64,000 bases of DNA from Alphaproteobacteria bacterium. Its GTDB lineage: Bacteria > Pseudomonadota > Alphaproteobacteria > Caulobacterales > Hyphomonadaceae. The stretch lies in the NCBI GenBank assembly GCA_018222605.1, contig JAAEZZ010000005.1, forward strand, positions 248,001 to 312,000, in the 5' to 3' direction. A program made the translations under genes and the position numbers. This document shows positions 18,373-27,868 of the stretch, piece by piece; the stretch's first letter is position 1; each line of letters opens with the position of its first letter. Below the pieces are notes generated by a model that was not told the DNA's origin, searched no databases, and saw only the letters and a list, made by a program, of their open reading frames with translations.

Positions 18373-21300
18373 GCTGGGTCTCCGGCTGTGTTGCCTTGTT
18401 TGGGAGTACGGGAAGTCAGCTTACGCACCAGAACATAGAAGAGCGGTGCGAAAAGCAGGCTGAAGGTCATGGCCGCGATCACACCGCCAAGCACGATTGT
18501 GCCAATGGCGTTCCGGCCTGCAGCCCCTGCGCCACTGCTGAGTGCCAGAGGCAGCACGCCAAAGGCAAAGGCGAAGGATGTCATCAGAACCGGTCTGATA
18601 CGCAGACGGACGGCTTCGATCGTCGCTTCCACCAGTTCCTTGCCTTCATTCTCAAGGTTGCGGGCAAACTCGACAATCAGGATGGCGTTCTTAGAGGCCA
18701 AGCCCACTGTGGTGAGAAGGCCCACCTGGAAGAAGACGTCATTTGCAAATCCACCAACCGCTGCGCCAGCCACGGCACCAGCCACGCCCAGTGGGGCAAC
18801 CAGCAGAACGGAAACCGGAATGGTCCAGCTTTCATACAAGGCTGCAAGGCAGAGGAACACAAACAGGATGGAGATGATGTACAGGGTGGTGGCCTGGTTG
18901 CCTGACTGGCGTTCCTGACGGCTGAGCCCGCTCCACTCATAGGAGATGCCGGGCGGCAGCTGACCGATCAGTTCTTCCATGGCCTCCATGGCACCACCTG
19001 AGCTCAAGCCAGGTGCGGCGGAGCCTTGAATGTTCAGGGCAGAGATGCCGTTGAAGCGCTGCAGTTGAGGTGAACCGATGATCCAGTCACCGGTAATCAT
19101 CTCGTCAAGCGGAGCCATTTCGTTGGAACTGGTTCTCACAAACCAGTTGGAGATGTCTTCCGGCTGCATGCGGTCGTTCGTATCACCCTGGATATAGACA
19201 CGCTTGATCCGGCCGCGGTCGATAAAGTCGTTGACATAGAGGCTGCCGAACATGGTGGACATCAGGCTGGTCGCATCAGAGACAGATACGCCGAGGGCCT
19301 GGGCCTTTTGGTAATCCAGTTTCAGATTGAATTGCGGACCGTCTTCCACACCATTCGGGCGCACACCTGCAAGGCGCGGATCCTGGGCGGCCATGCCAAG
19401 CAATTGGTTGCGGGCACCCACAAACTCTTCATGGGACAGGTTGCCGGTGTTCTGAATGAAAAGATCAAAACCGCTGGCATTGCCCAGTTCGCGAATGGCG
19501 GGTGGGGAGATTGCAAAAACCTGCGCTCGGTCGATCTGGGAGAGTTCCCCCATGGCGCGGCCCACAATGGCCTGTACAGAGTTTTCTTCGCCGGGGCGCT
19601 CAGACCAGTCTTTCAGGGAGGCAAAGGCGATACCGTTATTCTGGCCCTGACCGGCGAAGCTGAAGCCTGCGAGGGAGAAGATGCCTTTAACGTTTTCACC
19701 CTCTTCCGTCTGATAATAGTCAACGACTTCATCCATGACGGACATGGTGCGCTCAAGGCTGGCATTTGCTGGCAATTGGGCAAGGGTAAAGTAGTTGCCC
19801 TGGTCCTCGTCCGGAAGGAAGGAGCTTGGGATGCGGGTAAACGCAAGGCCCGTCAGCGCGACAATGATGGCGAAGACGCCAACCATGATCAGGCGCCGTC
19901 TGAGGATGCGGTTCACCACAGCTTCATAGCCGACGGTCAGCTTGTCAAAGCCGGTATTGAAGACTTCGGCCGGCTTGCCCAGCCAGGAGCTTTTCGAGTG
20001 ATCCTTTGGCTTCAGGATGGTCGCGCAGAGCGCCGGGGACAGCACAATCGCGATCAGTACGGACAGCGCCATGGCAGATACGATGGTCACCGAGAACTGG
20101 CGATAGATGATGCCCGCAGAGCCCGGGAAGAAGGCCATGGGCACGAACACAGCAGAGAGAACCACTGCGATACCGACAAGGGCGCCGACGATCTGTTCCA
20201 TGGAACGGATCGTTGCCTCACGTGGCGGCAACTTCTCGTCATGCATCACACGCTCGACGTTCTCCACAACAACAATCGCGTCATCCACCAGCAGGCCGAT
20301 GGCGAGCACCATGGCGAACATGGTCAGTGTGTTGATGGACATCCCCATGACAAGAAGCACGGCAAATGTGCCAAGCAGCACGACAGGAACAGCAATGATT
20401 GGGATGAAAGAGGCGCGGAAGCTTTGCAGGAAGACCAGGATCACGATGAAGACCAGGAAGATGGCTTCAAACAGGGTCTTCTGAACTTCGTGAATGGAGG
20501 TCTCGATGAAAGGCGTGGAGTCCACCGGGAAGGCATATTCGATGTCCTCCGGGAAGTCCTTGGACATCTCTTCGACCGTTTTCTTCACCCTTTCGGCTGT
20601 GTCGAGTGCGTTTGCACCGGTCGCAAGAGAGACGGCAAAACCGGTTGAGGGCATACCATTGTATTTCGAGATGAACTCGTAGTTTTCTGCGCCCATCTCA
20701 ACCTTGGCAACATCCTCGAGACGGACGGAGCCGCCTTCGGGAGTCGTTCGGATCAGAAGGTTGCGGAACTCTTCCGGTGTCGAGAGAAGGGACTGCAGCG
20801 TGAGGGTGACGTTGATTTCCTGGCCTTCGACTGACGGTGCGCCGCCGAGGGAGCCCGCGGAAATCTGCGCATTCTGTGCCTTGATCGCATTCACGATGTC
20901 AGAGGGCATCAGCTTGTACTGGACCAGCTTTTCAGGCTCCAGCCAGATACGCATGGCATAGCGCGAACCGAATGCTTCAACCCGACCAACACCATTGAGG
21001 CGGCTTACAGCGTCGTAGATATTCGAGCGGACATAGTCCCCCAGATCGGTCTGGTCATATGTTCCGTTCGGAGAGTACAGCGCGGTAATCAGCAGGAAGC
21101 CGTCACTGGCCTTGCTGACTGTCACGCCTTGCCGCTGCACCTGTTCGGGAAGGAAGGGTGTTGCGAGAGACAGTTTGTTCTGGACCTGAACCTGCGCGAT
21201 ATCCGGATCGGTGCCCGGCTTGAAGGAGAGGTTGATGGTGGCAGAGCCGTTCGAGCTGCTGGTGGAGGTGATGTAGTCAAGCCCGTCAAGACCGGTCAGC

Positions 21301-21503
21301 TGTTGCTCGATCACCTGCGTGACTGAGTTTTCCACCGCTTTGGCCGATGCGCCCGGATAGGTGCCCATGATGCTGATCGTGGTCGGGGCAACATCTGGGT
21401 ACTGTGCAACCGGAAGCGTTCGCAAGGCCAGGCCGCCTGCCAGCATGATGAGGATCGCAATCACCCAGGCAAATACCGGGCGATCAATGAAGAATTTTGC
21501 CAT
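18369..21503 (-). CDS. RND efflux permease, HAE1 family (AcrB-like)
   Basis: AcrB-type proton/drug antiporter of 1044 aa, the usual HAE1 length. Canonical features are the N-terminal MAKFFIDRPVFAWVIAI, the porter-domain motif GTYPGASAKAVENSVTQ, TM4 GLLVDDAIVVVENVERVM with both Asp residues, and the C-terminal GVLPLALSSGAGAAGRNAIG. The family pumps hydrophobic drugs, dyes, bile salts and detergents from the periplasm. It is flanked by its fusion protein 18 bp upstream and its channel (4-bp overlap downstream). A divergent TetR repressor probably controls the operon. Confidence 0.97.
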   Translation of the reverse strand: MAKFFIDRPVFAWVIAILIMLAGGLALRTLPVAQYPDVAPTTISIMGTYPGASAKAVENSVTQVIEQQLTGLDGLDYITSTSSSNGSATINLSFKPGTDPDIAQVQVQNKLSLATPFLPEQVQRQGVTVSKASDGFLLITALYSPNGTYDQTDLGDYVRSNIYDAVSRLNGVGRVEAFGSRYAMRIWLEPEKLVQYKLMPSDIVNAIKAQNAQISAGSLGGAPSVEGQEINVTLTLQSLLSTPEEFRNLLIRTTPEGGSVRLEDVAKVEMGAENYEFISKYNGMPSTGFAVSLATGANALDTAERVKKTVEEMSKDFPEDIEYAFPVDSTPFIETSIHEVQKTLFEAIFLVFIVILVFLQSFRASFIPIIAVPVVLLGTFAVLLVMGMSINTLTMFAMVLAIGLLVDDAIVVVENVERVMHDEKLPPREATIRSMEQIVGALVGIAVVLSAVFVPMAFFPGSAGIIYRQFSVTIVSAMALSVLIAIVLSPALCATILKPKDHSKSSWLGKPAEVFNTGFDKLTVGYEAVVNRILRRRLIMVGVFAIIVALTGLAFTRIPSSFLPDEDQGNYFTLAQLPANASLERTMSVMDEVVDYYQTEEGENVKGIFSLAGFSFAGQGQNNGIAFASLKDWSERPGEENSVQAIVGRAMGELSQIDRAQVFAISPPAIRELGNASGFDLFIQNTGNLSHEEFVGARNQLLGMAAQDPRLAGVRPNGVEDGPQFNLKLDYQKAQALGVSVSDATSLMSTMFGSLYVNDFIDRGRIKRVYIQGDTNDRMQPEDISNWFVRTSSNEMAPLDEMITGDWIIGSPQLQRFNGISALNIQGSAAPGLSSGGAMEAMEELIGQLPPGISYEWSGLSRQERQSGNQATTLYIISILFVFLCLAALYESWTIPVSVLLVAPLGVAGAVAGAAVGGFANDVFFQVGLLTTVGLASKNAILIVEFARNLENEGKELVEATIEAVRLRIRPVLMTSFAFAFGVLPLALSSGAGAAGRNAIGTIVLGGVIAAMTFSLLFAPLFYVLVRKLTSRTPKQGNTAGDPA

Positions 21504-21521
21504 TTGAAACTTCCGTAGGTC

Positions 21522-22706
21522 TTATTTCGAGCCGCCGCGTGCATCCTGGGATGCAGACAGCTTGCTGGCGGCGGAGATAGGCGTGACTTTCATGCCAGGA
21601 CGGATGGACTGGAGGTTGGACACGGCGATCTTCTCGCCGGGCTTCAGGCCGGATGTGACGATCCATTGGTTGTCGACCTGTTCGGCAATCTGGACCACAC
21701 GCTGCTCCACAGTGCCATCCTCTTTGACGACCATGACGGTTGCCTGACCCGTGGCGGATCTTGAAACGACTGACTGGGGCAGCAGGAAGACGCCTTCATA
21801 ATTGCCGGCGTCAAAGTTGGCTCTCACGAACATGCCAGGCAGAATGATGCCGTCAGGATTGGGAACCACGACCCGAACGGCGACGGTGCCAGCGCTCTCA
21901 TCAACGTTCACTTCGCTGAACTCCAGTTCGCCGACAAGACCGTTTGAGTCATTGTCGCTCAGCAGGATGTTGACCGGGATGGTGCGTCTCTCTGTGGTCG
22001 CAATCTCACCGGAGGCCATCTGTTGGCGCCAGTTCAGGATACGGGAGCTGGAAACCGTAAGGTCGACATACACCGGATCGAGTTGCAGTACACGCGCCAG
22101 AGGTTCGGCCTGGTTCTGCGTAACAAGCGCGCCTTGCGTGACAGAGGAGCGGCCGATCGTGCCTGTGATCGGAGAGGTGATCTTGGTACGAGCCAGATCA
22201 ATCCGCGCGCTATCCAGAGCGGCTTTTTGCATGGAGATGTCGGCCTCGGCCTGGCGTGCGGATGCGACCGCTTGGTCGTATTCCTGCTGGCTGACAGCGT
22301 TGATCTCTGCGAGGCGCTTGTAGCGATTGGCTGTTTCGCGAGCGACATCAGCCGTTGCCTGGGCACGCTCCAGTGAAGCTTCCGCACTGCGCGCCGCCGC
22401 AGCGTATTCGGCCGCGTCGATCTGGTAAAGCGCTTGGCCTTTCTGAACAACATCGCCTTCCGTGAAGAGGCGTTCCTTGATGAGGCCAGTCACCTGGGGG
22501 CGAATTTCGGCTTCAGCATAGGCGCGTGCGCGGCCCGACAGTTCAATCGTGTTGGGCACGCTGGTCAGCTCCGCCGTCATTGTTTCAACACGGGGAGCAG
22601 GCTGCTGCTGGCTCATATCGGCTGATGGGGAGTCATTTCCACATGCCGCAAGCAGCAGTGAAGTGGCCATAACCAGCGCCGAAAGGGTTTGTGTGGGTAT
22701 GCGCAT
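21522..22706 (-). CDS. RND efflux membrane fusion protein (AcrA-like lipoprotein)
   Basis: AcrA-like periplasmic adaptor, 394 aa. The lipoprotein signal ends in LLLAAC (Cys22). It has the lipoyl half motif AEIRPQVTGLIKERLF, a coiled-coil hairpin (about residues 95-165, rich in Ala/Gln/Arg), the second lipoyl half (ITSPITGTIGRSSVTQGALV), and a C-terminal barrel with FDAGNYEGVFLLPQSVV. As the first gene of the second RND operon its promoter must lie in the 122-bp gap shared with the divergent TetR gene. Confidence 0.96.
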   Translation of the reverse strand: MRIPTQTLSALVMATSLLLAACGNDSPSADMSQQQPAPRVETMTAELTSVPNTIELSGRARAYAEAEIRPQVTGLIKERLFTEGDVVQKGQALYQIDAAEYAAAARSAEASLERAQATADVARETANRYKRLAEINAVSQQEYDQAVASARQAEADISMQKAALDSARIDLARTKITSPITGTIGRSSVTQGALVTQNQAEPLARVLQLDPVYVDLTVSSSRILNWRQQMASGEIATTERRTIPVNILLSDNDSNGLVGELEFSEVNVDESAGTVAVRVVVPNPDGIILPGMFVRANFDAGNYEGVFLLPQSVVSRSATGQATVMVVKEDGTVEQRVVQIAEQVDNQWIVTSGLKPGEKIAVSNLQSIRPGMKVTPISAASKLSASQDARGGSK

Positions 22707-22750
22707 GAAAGTTCCTTGACGACTGACCAGCCCGCGGGCTATTCAAAATA

Positions 22751-22786
22751 TAGAATGAGCGCTCTATCTAATGCTGCGTCGCAGCA
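22751..22786. promoter_or_regulatory. Two palindromes between efflux operon and tetR
   Basis: TAGAATGAGCGCTCTATCTA at 22751-22770 is a 20-bp palindrome with two mismatched pairs, size and symmetry typical of TetR-family operators. A perfect 7-1-7 inverted repeat TGCTGCG-T-CGCAGCA follows at 22772-22786. Both sit midway between divergent starts, so repressor binding could control both directions. Confidence 0.6.
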
Positions 22787-22828
22787 AGTCAAGGAGACGG
22801 TGCATCAAATTATGGGTAGGAAACGTTA

Positions 22829-23449
22829 ATGAGCCAGCTTCTAGGAACAAGGATGAGCGCAAAGCGCGAAACACGCATCGCATCCATCCTTGATTGCGCG
22901 GAAAAGAACTTTGTTGAGAAGGGGTTCCATGGGGCCGGAATCTCCGGGATCGCCCGTGATTGCGGCATCAGTGTGGGCCATCTGTATCACTATTTCCCCT
23001 CAAAGGACTCGCTGGTCGAGGCCGTGACGGAACGAGAGCTTTGCCGTCAGCTTGAGCGCATGAGGGAATTTGAGAATGATACACCGCAAATGGTGCAGGA
23101 GGGTATCGTCAGCACGATTTCCGACATCATCATGCGCAAGGAAGACCCTTTCCGAACGGTTCTGAACTTCGAAATTCTCGCCGAAGCGCAGCGAAATCCC
23201 TCTGTTGCACACATTCTTCAGAAGCATGACGCGGTGATGCGTCAGGAATTCAGCGCCATTCTGGAGCGCGCAGGCCTTGATTCCATTCAGCTGCGAACCG
23301 AGCTTCTGTTTACAATGTTTTCCGGACTTCCTGCCCGCGCCCTGCGACATCCCGAGCAGGAGCGGGCCTCATTCCTTGAGACCATGAAGCCTGTCCTGGA
23401 AAGCATTCTGGGAGATTGTTGGGATGGGGACCCCAAAAAGCCGAAATAA
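22829..23449 (+). CDS. TetR/AcrR-family repressor of the divergent RND operon
   Basis: TetR-family DNA-binding repressor, 206 aa. The N-terminal helix-turn-helix domain has the family pattern: RIASILDCAEKNFVEKGFHG, IARDCGISVGHLYHYFPSKDSLVEAV (about residues 40-70). A C-terminal ligand-binding helical domain follows. TAGGAAA stands 5-6 bases before the ATG at 22829; a second ATG at 22853 is also plausible. The position, divergent from a drug-efflux operon, is the classic AcrR arrangement, so ligand-released repression of that pump and of itself is predicted. Confidence 0.93.
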   Translation: MSQLLGTRMSAKRETRIASILDCAEKNFVEKGFHGAGISGIARDCGISVGHLYHYFPSKDSLVEAVTERELCRQLERMREFENDTPQMVQEGIVSTISDIIMRKEDPFRTVLNFEILAEAQRNPSVAHILQKHDAVMRQEFSAILERAGLDSIQLRTELLFTMFSGLPARALRHPEQERASFLETMKPVLESILGDCWDGDPKKPK

Positions 23450-23568
23450 AATGCCCCTTATTTCCTTACGGAAGACATTTTTAGCCCAAATAAGCCTGAC
23501 AAACCGGTAAGTCTGCGCTACCCGGCTATCATGGTCGTTACGCCCATGAAACCTGCTGCCGGAAAGCC

Positions 23569-25965
23569 ATGACACAAAATACGATACAGCATCTTAAATC
23601 GATTGAGCAGCGCCTGCTTTGGCTGTCTGCCTGGATTGTTCACAATGCCAATCATTTGCGTGCCAAATCAGATGGCGATGTCAAAGTTGGCGGCCACCAG
23701 GCTTCTTGCGCCTCAATGGTTTCGATCATGACGGCGCTGTATTTTCATGAGCTGAAACCGGAAGACCGTGTCGCCGTGAAGCCGCACGCTTCGCCCGTGT
23801 TCCACGCCATGCAGTACATGATGGGCAATCAGACACGCGAGAAGCTGGAGAATTTCCGCGGTCTTGGCGGCGCGCAATCCTATCCGAGCCGTACCAAGGA
23901 TGTGGATGATGTGGACTTCTCCACGGGCTCGGTTGGCCTTGGTGTGGCGATCACGGCATTTGCGTCCCTCATGCAGGATTATCTGGAGGCCAAGAAATGG
24001 GCCGCTGACAAGCCGCTTGGGCGGATGATTGCGCTGGTTGGTGATGCCGAGCTGGATGAAGGTAATGTCTATGAATGCCTTCAGGAGGGCTGGAAGCATG
24101 GCCTTCGCAACACGTGGTGGATCATTGACTATAACCGTCAAAGCCTGGACGGCGTTGTCCGCGAGGGGCTGTGGGAAAAGATCGATGCGATCTTCAAGGC
24201 ATTTGGCTGGCGCACAGTGGTGCTGCGACATGGCGTTCTGCAACGCGCAGCCTTTGAGGAGCCAGGTGGCGAGGCGCTGAAGCAATGGATCCAGTCCTGT
24301 CCGAATGCAGACTATTCTGCGCTGACCTATCAGGGCGGCAAGGCATGGCGCAAACGCCTGATGGACGATATTGGCGATCAGGGCGATGTGACGGAATTGC
24401 TGGAGAAGCGCTCGGATGATGAACTGGCGGCCCTGATGAACAATCTGGGCGGTCAGTGCGTCGAGACGCTGATGGATGCCTTTGACAGCATTCAGGATGA
24501 CCAGCCGACCGTGTTTCTGGCCTATACAATCAAGGGCTGGGGCACGCCGCTGGCGGGGCATAAGGACAATCATGCCGGCCTGATGAATCCGGCGCAGATG
24601 TCTGATTTCCAGAAACGGATGGGCGTTCCGGAGGGCCAGGAGTGGGAACCTTTTGCCGCGCTTGATGATGTAGGCAGCCTGCGGGCGTTCATGGAAAAGG
24701 CCGAGTTCTTTTCCAAGGGGCCCCGCCGCTATGAGGCGTCAATCGTGAAAAGCCCTGGCCCCGTATTTCTTGATGATCGGGAGCTGTCCACGCAGGCGGG
24801 CTTTGGCAAGATACTCGACGCGCTGGCGAAGACTGATGGCGAATTGGCCGACCGTATCCTGACGACATCCCCTGATGTGACGGCGTCGACCAATCTCGGG
24901 CCCTGGGTGAACCGGCGCAGCCTTTTTGCCCGGGATACGCGTGAGGACCGATTCCGGGAAGAGCGCATTCCGTCGACGCAAAAGTGGCAGTTTTCTCCGG
25001 AAGGTCAGCATATTGAGCTGGGCATTGCGGAGATGAATTTGTTCTTGATGCTGGGCGCAGCGGGGCTGTCACACAGTCTGTTTGGTGAACGGATCATCCC
25101 GATCGGAACCGTGTATGACCCCTTTGTGGCGCGCGGACTCGATGCCATGAATTATGCCTGTTACCAGGATGCACGCTTTATCATCGTGGGTACGCCCTCG
25201 GGTGTGACGCTGGCGCCAGAAGGCGGTGCGCACCAATCCATTGGCGCGCAGCTGATCGGCATGAGCCAGGACGGGCTTGTCTCGTTCGAGCCAGCTTTTC
25301 TGGATGAACTTTCCATCATCATGGACTGGTCGTTCGACTATCTGCAGCGCAGCGGCGAGGGCGACCCGGATGAGCGGACCTGGCTGCGCGACGAGACAGG
25401 CGGTTCTGTCTATTTGCGCCTGACGACCCGCCCCCTGGAACAGCCGGGTGTGAAGGCGCGTGATGATGAAGAGTTTAGGCGCGGCGTGGTCGATGGCGGG
25501 TATTGGTTGAGAGAGCCCGGCCCGAATTGCGAAGTCGTTATCGCCTATCAAGGCTGTGTTGCCCCCGAAGCGATTGAGGCTGCAGGCCGCATCGGCAATG
25601 ATCGGCGTGATATTGGCGTTCTGGCCATCACGTCAGCAGACAGGCTGAATTCCGGCTGGACAGCGGCGCGCCGGGCACGCGCCCGAGGTGTGGAAGATGC
25701 GACCAGCCAGATTGAGCGGCTGATGGCGGGCGTGCCGCGGGATGCGGCACTGATCACTGTAACGGATGGTCACCCGGCGACGCTGGCCTGGATCGGCTCT
25801 GTCATGGGGCATCGCACGGTGCCCTTGGGTGTGGAGCATTTCGGTCAGACCGGGACTATCTCTGATCTCTACCGGCACTTCATGATCGACGCCAACGCGA
25901 TTACGGCCGCCGCCAATCATTTGTCCGTGGGGCGGCGTATCCGGCTTAGCGCTCGAAACATTTGA
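23569..25965 (+). CDS. Homodimeric pyruvate dehydrogenase E1 / transketolase-like enzyme
   Basis: Thiamine-diphosphate enzyme of 798 aa, related to homodimeric pyruvate dehydrogenase E1 (AceE, ~890 aa) but about 90 residues shorter. The N-terminal half has the TPP/Mg motif GDAELDEGN followed by the NRQSLDG arm. The central region includes FLAYTIKGWGTPLAGHKDNHAG, and the pyrimidine-binding half has HIELGIAEMNLFLMLGAAGL and EGGAHQSIGAQLIG. The C-terminal domain is transketolase-like. Likely a 2-oxoacid (pyruvate or 2-oxobutyrate) decarboxylating E1, inferred, because no E2/E3 genes lie nearby. A MarR regulator follows 31 bp downstream on the same strand. GGAAAG precedes the ATG. Confidence 0.82.
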   Translation: MTQNTIQHLKSIEQRLLWLSAWIVHNANHLRAKSDGDVKVGGHQASCASMVSIMTALYFHELKPEDRVAVKPHASPVFHAMQYMMGNQTREKLENFRGLGGAQSYPSRTKDVDDVDFSTGSVGLGVAITAFASLMQDYLEAKKWAADKPLGRMIALVGDAELDEGNVYECLQEGWKHGLRNTWWIIDYNRQSLDGVVREGLWEKIDAIFKAFGWRTVVLRHGVLQRAAFEEPGGEALKQWIQSCPNADYSALTYQGGKAWRKRLMDDIGDQGDVTELLEKRSDDELAALMNNLGGQCVETLMDAFDSIQDDQPTVFLAYTIKGWGTPLAGHKDNHAGLMNPAQMSDFQKRMGVPEGQEWEPFAALDDVGSLRAFMEKAEFFSKGPRRYEASIVKSPGPVFLDDRELSTQAGFGKILDALAKTDGELADRILTTSPDVTASTNLGPWVNRRSLFARDTREDRFREERIPSTQKWQFSPEGQHIELGIAEMNLFLMLGAAGLSHSLFGERIIPIGTVYDPFVARGLDAMNYACYQDARFIIVGTPSGVTLAPEGGAHQSIGAQLIGMSQDGLVSFEPAFLDELSIIMDWSFDYLQRSGEGDPDERTWLRDETGGSVYLRLTTRPLEQPGVKARDDEEFRRGVVDGGYWLREPGPNCEVVIAYQGCVAPEAIEAAGRIGNDRRDIGVLAITSADRLNSGWTAARRARARGVEDATSQIERLMAGVPRDAALITVTDGHPATLAWIGSVMGHRTVPLGVEHFGQTGTISDLYRHFMIDANAITAAANHLSVGRRIRLSARNI

Positions 25966-25996
25966 CGCTTCTGGATTTGTCTTCTTATTAGCCTGT

Positions 25997-26473
25997 ATGT
26001 CTGACCATCACGATCTGCTTATTGCCCTGCGCCAGATAACGCGGGCCATAGACCTGAACTCCAAACGCCTTGCCAAAACATCCGGGCTGACGGCGCCGCA
26101 ATTGCTGGTGCTGCAGACTTTGGCGCGGTCTGGCTGGGACAAGCCGTCGGAGATCGCGCGGCAGATTCATCTGTCCCAGGCGACGGTCACGTCGATTGTT
26201 GACCGGCTGGAGGCGGCGGGACTTGTTGAGCGCAAGCGCAATCAGGCTGACCGGCGCGTGATTGATGTCGTGATTACCGAGCGGGGCCGGAAAAACCTGG
26301 CAGATGCACCAGAACCGCTCCAGGAGGGATTCCTGAAACGGTTCGATGCATTGGAAATGTGGGAGAAGACCCTCCTCGTTTCATCTGTGCAGAGACTTGC
26401 TGCAATGATGAACGCGGAGAGCCTGGATGTCGCGCCGATCCTGGAGGTGGGAGATCTCTCCCAGCCTGATTGA
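25997..26473 (+). CDS. MarR-family transcriptional regulator
   Basis: Winged-helix MarR regulator, 158 aa. The DNA-binding part is clear: LTAPQLLVLQTLARSGWDKPSEIARQIHLS, the recognition helix QATVTSIVDRLEAAGLVERKRN and the wing QADRRVIDVVITERGR. The C-terminal dimerisation helices follow. It may sense an organic ligand linked to the E1-like enzyme upstream, with which it is probably co-transcribed (inference). Its TGA abuts the stop codon of the convergent proB gene with no spacer. No obvious ribosome site precedes the ATG at 25997. Confidence 0.9.
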   Translation: MSDHHDLLIALRQITRAIDLNSKRLAKTSGLTAPQLLVLQTLARSGWDKPSEIARQIHLSQATVTSIVDRLEAAGLVERKRNQADRRVIDVVITERGRKNLADAPEPLQEGFLKRFDALEMWEKTLLVSSVQRLAAMMNAESLDVAPILEVGDLSQPD

Positions 26474-27670
26474 TCAGCTGTCGGAAACTTCCACGAATGT
26501 TTCTTCATTGGGGCTGTCCCAGAGAAGGTGGCGGTCTTCCAGAATGATCAGGTTTTCCCGGCTGATCACCGTGCCGCCAGTCTGGTATCCCAGAAGGTCT
26601 TTGGGGGGCATCTCCGGATGACGAGCCAGAACCATGGTTTCCTCTGAGGAAAAATTAGTCATCCCACGGGCAATCTCGTCGCCATTCTCATCATAGACGT
26701 GGATCACGTCGCCTTTCACATACGGGCCCTGAATGGACTTTATGTCCTCATGGCGAATGTGGTCGATGTCCTTGGCGATCTTCTTGGCGACATCGTCGAG
26801 GATCACCAGGCTGCCGGCAACTTGCAAACGGTCTGTCAGCCAAGCGGCCCAGGCAGAGGCGGGCTTGGTATGCGCAATACACTTGGTGTGCTTGCGTTCT
26901 CCGTAAAGAACCGATGAGACCGGCGCTTCATGCTCGCCATTGGCGATCAGCGTGGTACAGCCAGCATTCTGGGCCATGTTTGCAGCTTGCATCTTGGTCA
27001 GCATGCCGCCGCTGCCGAGGCTGCTCGTGCCATCTGTCACAGCGATATATTCGCTGACATCGGAGACTTCCTCGACCAGTTGCGCGCCTTCCTCCTCGGG
27101 ATTGCGGTCATACAGGCCGTCAATGCAGGTCAGGATCACGAGATGATCCGCCTGGATCATCTGGGCGACTTTCGCGGCGAGGCGGTCATTGTCACCGACG
27201 CGGATTTCTTCGGTCGTGATAGAGTCGTTTTCGTTCACGATGGGCAGGATATCGCCCTGGAGAAGCCGGTGGACGGTGTTCTTGGTGTTAAGGAAGCGCT
27301 TGCGCTCTTCCATGTCCTGCAAGGTCACCAGAACCTGGGCGATATCGAAGCCAAATTCATGCGCGACTTGCTTGTAGGCGTTCAGGAGAAGCGGCATGCC
27401 ACAGGCTGCGGCGGCCTGCTTATCCCGAAGTCCGGCGGTTTCAGGTTTTTCACCCAGCATGTTCAGGCCAAGGGCCACGGCACCAGATGAGCAAAGAACG
27501 ACTTCATATCCTTCATTACGAAGTTTCGTGATGTCTTCGAGAAGTCGTTGTATGAATGCCCAGCGAGGCGTGAGAAGGTCAGGATTGGCGAGAAGGCTGG
27601 ATCCGATTTTCACGACAAGGCGTTTTTTAGCAGGCAAAATATGCTCCCGTAGTAGCTTAGGTGCGGACAT
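26474..27670 (-). CDS. proB: Glutamate 5-kinase
   Basis: First step of proline synthesis: ATP-dependent phosphorylation of glutamate to glutamyl-5-phosphate in the cytoplasm. About 398 aa. The amino-acid-kinase domain carries VVKIGSSLL, VLCSSGAVALG, IVNENDSI and GSGGMLTKMQAA, and a C-terminal PUA domain starts near residue 290 (KDIDHIRHEDIKS). ATG at 27670 (MSAPKL) is preferred over an upstream in-frame TTG because a GGGGAAAA sequence precedes it. It is divergent from proC-proA rather than fused or overlapping with proA, which is less common. Feedback inhibition by proline is usual for the family. Confidence 0.95.
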   Translation of the reverse strand: MSAPKLLREHILPAKKRLVVKIGSSLLANPDLLTPRWAFIQRLLEDITKLRNEGYEVVLCSSGAVALGLNMLGEKPETAGLRDKQAAAACGMPLLLNAYKQVAHEFGFDIAQVLVTLQDMEERKRFLNTKNTVHRLLQGDILPIVNENDSITTEEIRVGDNDRLAAKVAQMIQADHLVILTCIDGLYDRNPEEEGAQLVEEVSDVSEYIAVTDGTSSLGSGGMLTKMQAANMAQNAGCTTLIANGEHEAPVSSVLYGERKHTKCIAHTKPASAWAAWLTDRLQVAGSLVILDDVAKKIAKDIDHIRHEDIKSIQGPYVKGDVIHVYDENGDEIARGMTNFSSEETMVLARHPEMPPKDLLGYQTGGTVISRENLIILEDRHLLWDSPNEETFVEVSDS

Positions 27671-27868
27671 AGGTAGATTTTCCCCGGGATGCAAATGATT
27701 AGCTTACAAAATACCCGTGGGTGTTGCTCATATACACGAACGCCCCGTATCAACAGGATGTATGGTAGCTTTGTACCGACCATTCAGTCCTGCTGGATGC
27801 AGTATATAATTTGAATTCTAAACAAATATTATTATGTGGCGAGTTAGGCAAACACGGAAAGGCTGAGC
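27671..27868. promoter_or_regulatory. Divergent proB / proC promoter region
   Basis: This 198-bp gap must contain start signals for both directions. The right half is strikingly AT-rich and includes a perfect TATAAT at 27805-27810 on the + strand, though a good -35 at the right distance was not found. No operator was recognised. Confidence 0.4.

Noticed and set aside
19308-20648. Long + strand open frame (446 codons) inside the second RND permease
   Set aside because: Exactly antisense to conserved AcrB-like sequence; translation is low-complexity (His, Asp, Gly, Gln) with no domain. It is a codon-bias shadow.
26930-27490. 186-codon + strand frame inside proB
   Set aside because: Antisense to conserved glutamate kinase motifs; no independent support.
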